From positions 10,053 through 50,457 of the forward strand of contig PXRY01000046.1 in NCBI GenBank assembly GCA_003022925.1: DNA of 40,405 bases, read 5' to 3'. The stretch is from Halobacteriales archaeon QS_8_65_32 (lineage in GTDB: Archaea > Halobacteriota > Halobacteria > Halobacteriales > Halococcaceae). How positions within the stretch are numbered: the stretch's first letter is position 1; every line of letters begins with the position of its first letter. This document shows positions 28,922 to 38,199 of this stretch, in pieces. Under the pieces are notes generated by a model that did not search any database, was not told where the DNA came from, and worked only from the letters and a program-made list of their open reading frames with translations. The position numbers were made by a program, and so were the translations under genes.

Positions 28922-28999
28922 CGTGGTTTCACTGCCGATAATGAATACCAGCGAGGAGGCACACACTAACGTACGTTCGGCGACTACGCCTCCGAACCG

Positions 29000-29521
29000 A
29001 TGTACGATCGAATCCTGGTTCCGACCGACGGCAGCGACGCGGCGACGAAGGCGGCCGTCCACGGTTTCGGCCTCGCGAAGTACCACACCGCGGCCGTCGA
29101 TCTGCTGTACGTCGTCGACGAACCCCCGCCCGGAACGACGGACGGAGCGGGCGGTCCCGGCCTGTTCGGCGAACCGGGCGTCACCACCTATCCCGAACGG
29201 ATCGATCCCGTACTCGAAGAGATGGGCTCGCAAGCCGTCGACGACCTCGCCGGGTTCGCCGACGAGCTCGACGTCGAAGCGGCCACGGAGGTCCTCAGCG
29301 GCCGACCGGAGGAGGCGATCTCCCGCTTCGCCGACGAGCAAGGCGTCGATCTGATCGTCATGGGGACGCGCGACCGAAGCGGGATGGAACGACTGCTGCA
29401 CCGGAGCACGACCGACGGCGTGCTTCGTGCTACCACCGTACCGGTGCTGGTCGTCCACGCGGACGAAGACGAACTCGGAGCCGAAAACGAAAACGAGGTT
29501 GGAACTGAAGACGAACCATAG
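29000..29521 (+). CDS. Universal stress protein, UspA family
   Basis: MYDRILVPTDGSDAATKAAVHGF; LIVMGTRDRSGMERLLHRSTTDGVLRATTVPVLVV. Confidence 0.92.
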   Translation: MYDRILVPTDGSDAATKAAVHGFGLAKYHTAAVDLLYVVDEPPPGTTDGAGGPGLFGEPGVTTYPERIDPVLEEMGSQAVDDLAGFADELDVEAATEVLSGRPEEAISRFADEQGVDLIVMGTRDRSGMERLLHRSTTDGVLRATTVPVLVVHADEDELGAENENEVGTEDEP

Positions 29522-29679
29522 GCGAGATTCCCTCGCTCATCGGCCTCGACGGAGGTCGACCTCGGCTGTACGTGTTCCTCGACCGAGCGTTGCTCCCGTC
29601 CCGTCCCGGTTCCGACCGCCGTCATCGAGGGACGAGCCATACTCGATCGACAGTTCCGTCGACGGGGAAGGGGTCCGTG

Positions 29680-30189
29680 TTACTCGGCGATCTCGACCGA
29701 CTCGAGGAGGACCTCCTCTTGAGGCTGGTCGTTCCCACCGGTCGGTACCGATCCGATCTCCTCTACGACGTCCATGCCCTCGGTGACCTCGCCGAAGACG
29801 GCGTGACGGTCGTCGAGATGGGGCTGGGCGTCGAGCGTGATAAAGAACTGCGAGCCGTTCGTATCGGGGCCGCTATTGGCCATCGATACCGTTCCGGCGC
29901 TGTCGTGGCGCAACTCCTCGTGGAACTCGTCGTCGAACGAATAGCCGGGCCCGCCGCGGCCGGTACCCGTAGGGTCGCCGGTTTGGATCATGAAGTCGGC
30001 GATGATCCGATGGAAGGGTACGTCGTCGTAGAGTGGGCCCTCGATCTCCTCGCCGGTTTCGGGGTGTTCCCAGGTTCGCTCGCCGGTCGCGAGGCCGACG
30101 AAATTGGAGACCGTCTCCGGGGCGCGCTCGTCGAAGAGTTCGATATCGATGTCGCCGTGGCTCGTGTGCAGCGTCGCTCGTTTCGTCAT
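29680..30189 (-). CDS. Peptidyl-prolyl cis-trans isomerase, cyclophilin type
   Basis: FHRIIADFMIQTGDPTGTGRGGPGYSFDDEF; SMANSGPDTNGSQFFIT; LDDRHAVFGEV. Confidence 0.95.
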   Translation of the reverse strand: MTKRATLHTSHGDIDIELFDERAPETVSNFVGLATGERTWEHPETGEEIEGPLYDDVPFHRIIADFMIQTGDPTGTGRGGPGYSFDDEFHEELRHDSAGTVSMANSGPDTNGSQFFITLDAQPHLDDRHAVFGEVTEGMDVVEEIGSVPTGGNDQPQEEVLLESVEIAE

Positions 30190-30235
30190 ACCGCTCGCTC
30201 GCCCGCGGAACGGAAAACGCCACCGAAACCGACAC

Positions 30236-30290
30236 AGGACGGGACGGGATAGGATGGGATGGGATAAGACGGGACGGAACAGAGCGGGAC
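30236..30290. repeat. Short tandem repeat tract GGGAC/GGGAT (5-mer)
   Basis: AGGACGGGACGGGATAGGATGGGATGGGATAAGACGGGACGGAACAGAGCGGGAC just upstream of the cyclophilin start. Confidence 0.75.
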
Positions 30291-30343
30291 GCAACTAGGA
30301 CGCGACCGAGACGTCACCAAAGCGAGCGGTCACGAGTCGGCGA

Positions 30344-30363
30344 GGCGAACCCGTGGGTTCGCC
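30344..30363. repeat. Hairpin GGCGAACCC-gt-GGGTTCGCC
   Basis: Perfect 9-bp arms in the divergent intergenic region. Confidence 0.6.
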
Positions 30364-30492
30364 AGTCTACCAGTTCACGGACTCGCAGAACTCGGAAGTC
30401 CGCGGCTTCGCCCACGGAAATGTAAGGTTATTTTACTTTCGACCCGCCGTCGGCGCACAAAGCATATGCCGGCCGGCCGGAGTTGTCGGGTA

Positions 30493-31119
30493 ATGCGTCG
30501 TCGTCGCTTATTGACCGTTCTCGGGGCGATCGGGGGGACCTCGTTGCTCTCGGGGTGTGCCGATCGGGTTTCGGTCGGTTCGGGTTCGGAGTCGGGTCCC
30601 GATGCCGGCGCCGCCGCGAACGCGTCGTCCGGGTCGGCCGCCTCCGCGTCGGTATCGGCGACGACGGGAACCGACGTGGCGGCGTCGGGCGACTGTCCGG
30701 CGGTCGGCCCGTCGGTCGTCTGCTATCAGGACGCGTCCGAGGACGCTCCAGTCGTCCTCGTTCCCTCCGTCGCGTCGGCTTCGCTCGCGGGCGAGGCTAT
30801 CGGCTTTAGCCTCTACAACCGAAGCGGGTCGGAGATCGCCTTCCGGCCCTACGACTGGCGGGTCTGGCAGTACGCCGATCGCTGGGTTCGGATCGACGGC
30901 GACGGAGACGGAAACCGGCCGTCGGTCGGGGAGACGACGCTTAGCCCCGGCGGGAGCTATGCTTGGCAGGTCGCCGTCGGCCCGATCGAAGTCACCGCCG
31001 ATCGACCGCCCGTGACGGTAAATGGCGTTGAGTTCGACGTCGGACGCTACGCCTTCGGCGTGCCCGCCCGCCGGGAGAAACGCCACACCTACGCCGCCGC
31101 GTTCGACGTCACCGAGTGA
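30493..31119 (+). CDS. Secreted lipoprotein (Tat-like signal with lipobox), haloarchaeal hypothetical
   Basis: MRRRRLLTVLGAIGGTSLLSGCAD lipobox followed by Ser/Ala-rich linker and a beta-rich domain. Confidence 0.7.
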   Translation: MRRRRLLTVLGAIGGTSLLSGCADRVSVGSGSESGPDAGAAANASSGSAASASVSATTGTDVAASGDCPAVGPSVVCYQDASEDAPVVLVPSVASASLAGEAIGFSLYNRSGSEIAFRPYDWRVWQYADRWVRIDGDGDGNRPSVGETTLSPGGSYAWQVAVGPIEVTADRPPVTVNGVEFDVGRYAFGVPARREKRHTYAAAFDVTE

Positions 31120-31195
31120 TTCCGACACGCGACCGATCCCCGCTCGCCGACGGTTCGTGGCGACCGAGGGCCGATCGAACACGGACCAGCATGGA

Positions 31196-31678
31196 TCAAC
31201 GCGGTTCGACGCCGAAGGGACTCTCCGCTTCGGTCCAGGGCCAGCCGGGTAGCCTGGTCTGAAAGCCCGCGGCGAGCGCGGCGTCGAGGTCGTCCGCGCC
31301 CGCGACGCCCTCAGTGTGGGTGGTGACGTCGGCGTAATGGAAAGTCGCCTCGCCTAACAGCCGGAGCGGCTGGGAACCCGCGAGACAACCGGCGAGTTCC
31401 CGCCCGAGGAGTTCGTCGACGACGAACCCGGGGTAGTCGGCCGCGACGTCCAGGTCCCGGAGGATCGCGGTGAGCGCGGCGACGTTCACCGCGAGATCGC
31501 CGTTTGCGAACACCGCGTCGACCGCCGCCTCGTACTCCGCGGCGTCCACTCGCGCGACTTCGGTATCGAACGCGCTTGCGAGGTTGGCGCGCATCTCGTT
31601 GATCAGCGGGACGATGACGTCCGCGCGCTCGGCGACCCAGTCGCGCTCGGCTTCGACGGCGGCCGGTGTGACTTCCAT
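31196..31678 (-). CDS. Haloarchaeal conserved hypothetical protein
   Basis: 160-aa ORF with coding-like composition, MEVTPAAVEAERDWVAERADVIVPLINEMRANLASAF... Confidence 0.6.
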   Translation of the reverse strand: MEVTPAAVEAERDWVAERADVIVPLINEMRANLASAFDTEVARVDAAEYEAAVDAVFANGDLAVNVAALTAILRDLDVAADYPGFVVDELLGRELAGCLAGSQPLRLLGEATFHYADVTTHTEGVAGADDLDAALAAGFQTRLPGWPWTEAESPFGVEPR

Positions 31679-32105
31679 ATCAGTGAGACACCCGAGATAT
31701 GGGGGTTTGCGAAGGCTTTTATAATTCCCGGGCTCTACGCGACGATATGCGTGGGTTTTCCGGGTTCTCCGCGTAGCAGTCGGCGTTCCCGGATGGCGGT
31801 ATCGGTACCGTAGCCGAGCGACGAGACCTCCGCAGTAGACACTATATGTCCCGTAGCTTCCGTCCTAATGGGTGCGGACGACCGCTTCCGGCCACCGTTC
31901 GTGGTCGAACCGAACAACGCGGCGTCCCTCCCGAGAACGACCGACGCCTCGCTTCCGTCCGTTCGCCGACGACGAACTCGCGGACGGCGACGTCATCGGA
32001 GTCGGCGTCGGCCCCGATGGCGACGGCGGTGGCAACGATAACGACGGCGACGGCCCGACCCGGAACCCACCGACGACGAACGACGCAGACCTATTCCTCC
32101 GACAC

Positions 32106-34022
32106 ATGAGTACGGTAGAACAACAGCTCGAATCGTTGAAAGCAGAGATCGCCGAGGAACTCCCGAGCGATATATCGGTTTCGGATGTCCGATACGAGGG
32201 CCCCGAACTCGTCATCTACACCCGCGAACCGAAGGCGTTCGCGCGCAATGGCGACCTGGTGCGCGGACTCGCCGGCAAGTTCAGAAAGCGCATCACCGTC
32301 CGGCCCGACCCCGATGTGCTGACCGACCCGCACGCGGCGCGCGAGGACGTTCTCGATTGCATTCCCGACGACGCCGGCGTGAGCGACGTCGATTTCCACG
32401 CCGATACGGGCGAGGTGATGATCGAAGCCGCCAAACCCGGCATGGTCATCGGCCGCCACGGCTCGACGCTGCGGGAGATCACCGAGCGAACGGGCTGGAC
32501 GCCCGAAGTCGTCCGCACCCCGCCGATCGAGTCCTCGACGGTCTCGAACGTTAGGAAATTTCTCAAGCAGGAACGCGACGAACGCCGCGACATCTTAGAA
32601 CGGATCGGCCGGCAGATCCACCGCGAAACCTTTTCGGACGAACAATGGGTCCGAGTCACGACGCTCGGGTGCTGTCGGGAGGTCGGTCGGGCGAGTTTCA
32701 TCCTCTCGACGCCCGAAACCCGAATCCTCGTCGACTGTGGCGACAAGCCCGGCTCCGAGGAGGTACCACACCTCGAAGTGCCCGAAGCGCTAGGATCGGG
32801 TGCGAACTCGATCGACGCCGTCGTACTGACCCACGCTCACCTCGATCACTCCGCATTACTTCCCTTGTTGTTCAAGTACGGCTACGACGGCCCGATATAC
32901 ACGACCGAGCCGACCCGTGACCTGATGGGCCTTCTGACCCTCGATTATCTGGACGTCGCCGCGAAGGAAGGCCGGACCCCGCCGTACGAGAGCGCGATGG
33001 TCCGCGAGGCGATCAAACACGCGATCCCTATCGAGTTCGGCAACGTCACCGATATCGCCCCGGACGTGAAGCTCACCTTGCATAACGCCGGGCACATCCT
33101 GGGCTCTGCGGTCGCGCACTTTCACGTCGGCGAGGGCCTATACAACGTCGCGTTTTCGGGCGACATCCACTACGACGACACGCGCCTCTTCAACGGCGCG
33201 GTCAACGACTTCCCGCGCGTCGAGACCCTGGTGCTCGAATCGACGTACGGGGGGCGAAACGACTACCAGACCGACCGCGAGGATTCGGAACGAAACTTGG
33301 TCGAAGTCATCAACGAGGCCTACGAGCGGGACGGCAAGGTCGTAATTCCGGCCTTCGCGGTCGGCCGGTCCCAGGAGATCATGCTCGTCTTGGAAGAAGC
33401 GATGCGCACCGGCAAGATCCCCGAGATGCCGATCCATCTCGACGGGATGATCTGGGAGGCGACGGCGATCCACACTACCTACCCCGAGTACCTGCGCGAC
33501 GACCTCAGAAATCGCATCTTCCACGACGACGAAAACCCCTTTTTAGCGCCGCAATTCAACCACATCGACGAGGGCGAGGACGAACGCCAGGACGTCGCCG
33601 ACGGCGATCCCTGTATCGTCCTCTCGACATCGGGGATGGTTACCGGCGGCCCGATCATGTCCTGGCTCGAACACTTGGGGCCCGATCCGGACTCAACGAT
33701 GGTGTTCGTCGGCTACCAGGCCCAGGGAACGATGGGACGACGCATCCAGGGCGGCTGGGACGAGATCCCAATGGGCAACGGCCAGGGCCGGTCGAACTCC
33801 CTCAAACTCGACCTCAACGTCGAGACCGTCGACGGCTTCTCGGGTCACGCCGACCGCCAGGGGTTAGAGAACTTCGTGCGCACGATGAACCCGAGACCCG
33901 AAAAAGTGCTCTGTGTTCACGGCGACGAGTCGTCGGTCCAAGACCTCTCCTCGGCGCTCTATCACGACTTCAACATGCGGACCTTTGCGCCAAAGAACCT
34001 AGAGACGTTTCGGTTCAGGTGA
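32106..34022 (+). CDS. Beta-CASP ribonuclease aCPSF1 (KH + metallo-beta-lactamase), archaeal transcription-termination nuclease
   Basis: KH motif GMVIGRHGSTLREITERTGW; LTHAHLDHSALLP; GFSGHADRQGLENFV; CVHGDESSVQDLSSAL. Confidence 0.96.
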   Translation: MSTVEQQLESLKAEIAEELPSDISVSDVRYEGPELVIYTREPKAFARNGDLVRGLAGKFRKRITVRPDPDVLTDPHAAREDVLDCIPDDAGVSDVDFHADTGEVMIEAAKPGMVIGRHGSTLREITERTGWTPEVVRTPPIESSTVSNVRKFLKQERDERRDILERIGRQIHRETFSDEQWVRVTTLGCCREVGRASFILSTPETRILVDCGDKPGSEEVPHLEVPEALGSGANSIDAVVLTHAHLDHSALLPLLFKYGYDGPIYTTEPTRDLMGLLTLDYLDVAAKEGRTPPYESAMVREAIKHAIPIEFGNVTDIAPDVKLTLHNAGHILGSAVAHFHVGEGLYNVAFSGDIHYDDTRLFNGAVNDFPRVETLVLESTYGGRNDYQTDREDSERNLVEVINEAYERDGKVVIPAFAVGRSQEIMLVLEEAMRTGKIPEMPIHLDGMIWEATAIHTTYPEYLRDDLRNRIFHDDENPFLAPQFNHIDEGEDERQDVADGDPCIVLSTSGMVTGGPIMSWLEHLGPDPDSTMVFVGYQAQGTMGRRIQGGWDEIPMGNGQGRSNSLKLDLNVETVDGFSGHADRQGLENFVRTMNPRPEKVLCVHGDESSVQDLSSALYHDFNMRTFAPKNLETFRFR

Positions 34023-34153
34023 ACGCACGTTTTGCGCTGCGCTCGTTCGGCGCGCTGACGCGCACCTCACTCGCTCGGCAAAACCTGCACTAAAAGCACT
34101 CCTTGCTCACTCCGCTACGCTCCGTTCGCTCGTCGGCCCGCTCCTTCGTGGTT

Positions 34154-34203
34154 CGAGAGGCGCTTCGCGTCTCTCGTCATTACGAAACGGCGAAGCCGTT
34201 TCG
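34154..34203. repeat. Two adjacent mini-hairpins with TTC and GAA loops
   Basis: 34154-34176 CGAGAGGCGC-ttc-GCGTCTCTCG (10 bp, one G.T); 34183-34203 CGAAACGGC-gaa-GCCGTTTCG (9 bp perfect). Confidence 0.8.
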
Positions 34204-34335
34204 AACGACTCCCGCTGGTCGCTCACGGGAACACCGGGGTTCGTCGAGCGTCCGAGGGCTCCCGAAACGGTCTCATCGATTCTCTTCCGGAAAACTGTCC
34301 TACCGAATACCGGTCTATCGATATGCCATCAGTAT

Positions 34336-35419
34336 ATGATCCGTCCTCAAGGAACTCCTGTGAGCCTCTACGAACAGGTCGCGGACCTGCCGCTGATGAT
34401 CGAACCGGAGCGCAGGGAACGACGCGAACGCGACACCTCCAGTGGCTTCACGCGCGTAACGACCACTTTCGTTCTCGAAGGCGAAGGCGAGACCGGCCGT
34501 GGCGAGGATGTTAGCTACGACACCGAGGACCACGACGCGCTCGCCGAATCCAGTGAGTTCGGTTTCGCAGGCGAGTACACGTTCGCGGAGTTCTCCGATG
34601 CGCTCGACGACATCGATCTCTTTCCGAGAACCGAACCCGAACCCGAACGCGACTCGTCGTACCACTACCGGCGCTGAGGAGTCGAGAGCGCCGGCTTCGA
34701 CCTCGCGTTTCGCCAGGCGGGCGAGAGCCTCGCATCGGTGCTCGACCGGACGTACGATCCCGTCCGATTCGTCGTGAGCACCCGATTGGGTGAGACGAGC
34801 GAGGCGCGAAGCGCCTCGGATACGCCGAGCGGGCAGAGCCCGCGAGGTCCGACCACCGACCGCTTGGACGACCTCCTCGGTCGCCACCCGGGGACCGAAC
34901 TCAAGCTCGATCCCGTCTCGGCGTGGACCGACGACCTGGTGAGCGAGATCGCCGCGACCGACGCCGTGCGACTGCTCGACCTGAAAGGGCAGTACCACGG
35001 CACCGTCGTCGATTGGGAACCCGACCCCGATCTGTACGAGCGCGTCTTCGAAGGCTTTCCCAACGCCGTCATGGAGGACCCCGCGATCACCGACGATACC
35101 CGGGAACTCGTCGAAGCGAACGCCGGGCGTATCTCTTGGGGTGCGCCGATCACGAGCGTCGAAGCCCTCCTGTTCGAACCCGATTGGCTCAACGTCAAAC
35201 CCTCCCGGTTCGGCACTGTCGCCTCGCTGCTGGAAACGATCGAGCACTGCGTCGAACTCGGCGTCGGGCGCGAGGGGATCCAGTTGTTCGCCTCGCTGTT
35301 TTATTCCCGACCATCCGAACGACGTCGCGCCAGGCGGGTACAATGACCCCGAACTGCCCGCAGACCTGCCCGATAGCCCGCTCTCGCCGCCCGACGATCC
35401 CGTCGGCCTCAGCTGGTAG
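34336..35419 (+). pseudogene. Enolase-superfamily (mandelate racemase/MLE-like) protein with multiple lesions
   Basis: ORFs 34336-34677 and 34738-35346 are in one frame split by TGA at 34675. Homologous C-terminus YPDHPNDVAPGGYNDPELPADLPDSPLSPPDDPVGLSW-stop lies in another frame (ends 35419). GGGQFE-type segment missing between CVE and LGVGREGIQ. Confidence 0.8.
34800..34843. repeat. Two mini-hairpins inside the enolase pseudogene
   Basis: CGAGGCGC-gaa-GCGCCTCG (34800-34818) and GCGGGC-aga-GCCCGC (34829-34843). Confidence 0.8.
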
Positions 35420-35576
35420 CGTCCGACTGGAATCGCGATCGACCGAAGTCGCGAACGACGGCGTACCGACTGAGATCGTTGCCGATTTGCCACGACTGCT
35501 ACCCGCCCGATACGGGGACATCGGTTCGAACGAGACGACCGCCAGCGTTTTGTTCGTCTCCGGCCGACCGAAACCG

Positions 35577-36296
35577 ATGGCATCGGGGACCGGCGTTCGA
35601 GCTACGTTGGACGAGATCGGCGGCTCGGTCCCCGAGCACGAGGACCTGCCCCGGTACGTTGCCCCACTCCCGGCCTGGCTCGAAGACGTCGGCCTCCGGC
35701 TCGCCTGGGCTGTCGTCGCGATCAACCTCCTGGGAACGGCGTTTGGCTTCTGGTACTACCGATTTCAGTTCGCGGTCGAACCTCTGGTCGTGTGGCCCTT
35801 CGTCCCCGACAGCCCGCTTGCGACGCTGTTCATTGCAGCGAGCCTCGCCGCCTGGAAACTCGGCCGCCCCAGTGAAGTACTGAACGCGCTTGCCTTCTTC
35901 GGGTGTATCAAACTCGGCGCGTGGACACCCTACGTCCTCTTGGCGTTCGACGAGGGCTTCTCGTACCTCCATCCCGCGATGTATAGCTTCCTCTTCTGGA
36001 GCCACCTCGCGATGGTCGTCCAGGCCTTTCTGATCCACCGCTACAGCGACTTTCGGGTACCCGCGATCGTCCTCGCGCTCGGGTGGTACACGGTCGATCT
36101 CGTGCTCGATTACTTCGTCCCGGTCGTCGGCGACCCCCACCACACGGCGATCCCGGTTCCCGACGCAACGATCGTCTGGGGCGGGGCGAGCGCGCTCGCG
36201 GTTGCGGCAGCCGGCGCGGTCGTGCTGACGGTCTGTGCCACCGTTCTCGCGCTCGCGACGCGGATCGAGAAATTCCGCGCTCGTACTCGCGCCTGA
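35577..36296 (+). CDS. DUF1405-family membrane protein
   Basis: LLGTAFGFWYYRFQF; PDSPLATLFIAASL; GCIKLGAWTPYVL; FLFWSHLAMVVQAFLI. Confidence 0.85.
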   Translation: MASGTGVRATLDEIGGSVPEHEDLPRYVAPLPAWLEDVGLRLAWAVVAINLLGTAFGFWYYRFQFAVEPLVVWPFVPDSPLATLFIAASLAAWKLGRPSEVLNALAFFGCIKLGAWTPYVLLAFDEGFSYLHPAMYSFLFWSHLAMVVQAFLIHRYSDFRVPAIVLALGWYTVDLVLDYFVPVVGDPHHTAIPVPDATIVWGGASALAVAAAGAVVLTVCATVLALATRIEKFRARTRA

Positions 36297-36509
36297 GAGC
36301 GGTCTCGATGAGGTCTCGATGGGGTGTCGTCGTCGATACCACGATACGCGGAGGAAAAGCCGAATCCGATTCGGGACGAGTCGGAGGATTCGAGGGTCGA
36401 GAACTCGGAGAGCCGAGCGACGTCAGCGGGGACGGGCGGGGCGTGAAAGAGGGAGGGAGGGGGAAAGCGCAGCGCCAGCGGGGGAGCGAAGCTGGGACGA
36501 ACCTCGGCC

Positions 36510-36731
36510 TCAAGCGTTGTTCATTCGAAGCACCGTCTCGTCGCCACAGAGGTGACAGGTCGCGATCCGGTAGGGCTCGCGCGAACACCCGGCGTTTTCG
36601 GGGTCCGGGCTCTCTGCACGGATCTCGATCGTGACCTCGTGGGGGGTTTCGGCTCTGCAGGCGTCGCAGTCTTCGGTTGTTCCGTTCCAGGGCCGGTCGA
36701 TCGCGGTTTGCGGTGGGGTCGTGGCTGCCAT
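36510..36731 (-). CDS. Small zinc-ribbon protein (DUF7835-like)
   Basis: CDACRAETPHEV...ATCHLCGDE, two CxxC knuckles; TATA-like TTTATATG upstream on the minus strand near 36770. Confidence 0.75.
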   Translation of the reverse strand: MAATTPPQTAIDRPWNGTTEDCDACRAETPHEVTIEIRAESPDPENAGCSREPYRIATCHLCGDETVLRMNNA

Positions 36732-36907
36732 TACATGCTCACGTGCGACGGATAGATTCATATAAACCCGAGTCCGTTGGGCTCCGTTCAAACCGTTTTT
36801 CGCAGGACGGCGGCGCGATAGAGCAGTTATCGGCCGAGCGAGTCCGAGAGCGTTTACAAACGTTCACCAACCCGTCTCGACGCGGTAACGATCTAGAGGG
36901 CCAAACG

Positions 36908-36917
36908 ATTTATATAG
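36908..36917. promoter_or_regulatory. Orphan strong TATA-like element ATTTATATAG
   Basis: No ORF starts just downstream on either strand. Confidence 0.35.
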
Positions 36918-37041
36918 GTGACTTCGGCCTGCGTTCCGGCCTGATACGGAATCGAAGGCAACCTCGAAAATAGTAAAACATACGCGCTCTGAGATTTCTT
37001 AGCGAGTAGCGCCATCACGACCGATCGGTCGCCACCCGCGA

Positions 37042-38085
37042 TTACCACTTCGGTGTCCGTTCCTCGCTTTCCTCGCCGTTCGGTGAGGGCGAGCTCGCGT
37101 TCCGGCCGGTCCCGCGTTCGGGCCCACCAGCAGCGTCGTTCCGTTCGGTCGTCGCCTCGGCCTCGGCGTCGTCGCCGTTGTTCTCGTTCCCGCTGTCGGC
37201 GTGGGCACGGACCCAGAGTTCGCCGATTCGCGAGAGTTCGGTGCGGTGGGACTTGCCGTGTTCTTCCCGTTCGATGTAGCCCTTCCCGCCCGGGCCGAGG
37301 CGATCGACGTTGTAGATGACCTTCGAGCGGAAGCTGTCGGTGTACTCCTCGTCGAGTTCGCGGGCGAGCGCTTGGGCGAGTTCCGAGACGCTCTCGAAGG
37401 CCCCATCGGACCCGAGTTTGAACAGGATGAGTTCCTCGAAGGGTTTAACTGGGGAGAAGGAGGCGACGGGGAGTTCGACGATGTGGCTGCCGTCGACGCT
37501 TTTGGCGCCGATCGTCGTGCCCCGGTCGTCGAACTCGCCTACGAGCTCGCGTGCGCCCCGGACGCGCTCCGCGAGGCGATTAGCGAGTTCGGGATCGTCG
37601 AGGCGGTCTTCGATGTCGGCGAGCAGGTCGGTGCTCCGGCGCAACTCCTCTGCGAGTTCGGTCTCTAAATACTTCTCGGGGATTGTATAGTACGTGTGGA
37701 TCAGGTCGCGTTCGTCCTCGCGTTCGATCATCACCGAGTGGGCGGCGGTCGCGAAGGCGAAACTCACCGTTCGGGGCATGGCGCTGATGTTGACCCAGAT
37801 CTCGTTGCCGGCGTCCAACTCGGCGTTGATGAGATCGAACGCACCTTCGAACGCCGCGTCGTAATCGTAGACGTCCTCGATAACGTAGCGTTCGGTTTCC
37901 GCGCCGAGCAGGTTCTCAAAGTCCTTTTGTAGCTTTCGTGCAAGGGTACGCGAATACTCGACGTTCGCCGCGCTGCCGACCGCACCCTGGAGTAAGACGA
38001 CGCGATCGACGCTCAGCCGGTCGCGGACGAGGGGCGCGATGAGCCGGTCGTAGTCGAACCCGACCGGGACGAGATGGGTCTGCAT
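37042..38085 (-). CDS. HFX_2341/DUF6293-type regulator (CARF-like Rossmann N-terminus plus winged HTH)
   Basis: MQTHLVPVGFDYDRLIAPLVRDRLSVDRVVLLQG; NISAMPRTVSFAFATAAH; C-terminal wHTH and acidic tail. Confidence 0.7.
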   Translation of the reverse strand: MQTHLVPVGFDYDRLIAPLVRDRLSVDRVVLLQGAVGSAANVEYSRTLARKLQKDFENLLGAETERYVIEDVYDYDAAFEGAFDLINAELDAGNEIWVNISAMPRTVSFAFATAAHSVMIEREDERDLIHTYYTIPEKYLETELAEELRRSTDLLADIEDRLDDPELANRLAERVRGARELVGEFDDRGTTIGAKSVDGSHIVELPVASFSPVKPFEELILFKLGSDGAFESVSELAQALARELDEEYTDSFRSKVIYNVDRLGPGGKGYIEREEHGKSHRTELSRIGELWVRAHADSGNENNGDDAEAEATTERNDAAGGPERGTGRNASSPSPNGEESEERTPKW

Positions 38086-38179
38086 ACCCGGCGTTGGGAC
38101 GAACGCGTGTTAAACGATCCGTCGCTCATTTCAATGTTGCCGCCCCTATGCGCACGGTCCGATGTTACAGAGAGGCCGA

Positions 38180-38199
38180 AAGCCCCCAACACGCTCAGC
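38180..38199. repeat. Third copy of the 20-nt boundary motif A[AG]GCCCCC[GA]ACACGCT[TC][GA]GC
   Basis: AAGCCCCCAACACGCTCAGC versus 28609-28628 and the reverse complement of 28880-28899. Confidence 0.7.

Noticed and set aside
31872-32105. In-frame 5' extension of aCPSF1
   Set aside because: aCPSF1 homologs start at MSTVEQQLESLKAEI (32106); the upstream part lacks family similarity, though the acidic GVGVGPDGDGGGNDNDGDG stretch is odd.
34675-34677. TGA as selenocysteine recoding in the enolase-like gene
   Set aside because: Additional deletion, insertion and frameshift in the same gene make pseudogenization much more likely; haloarchaea are not known for Sec.
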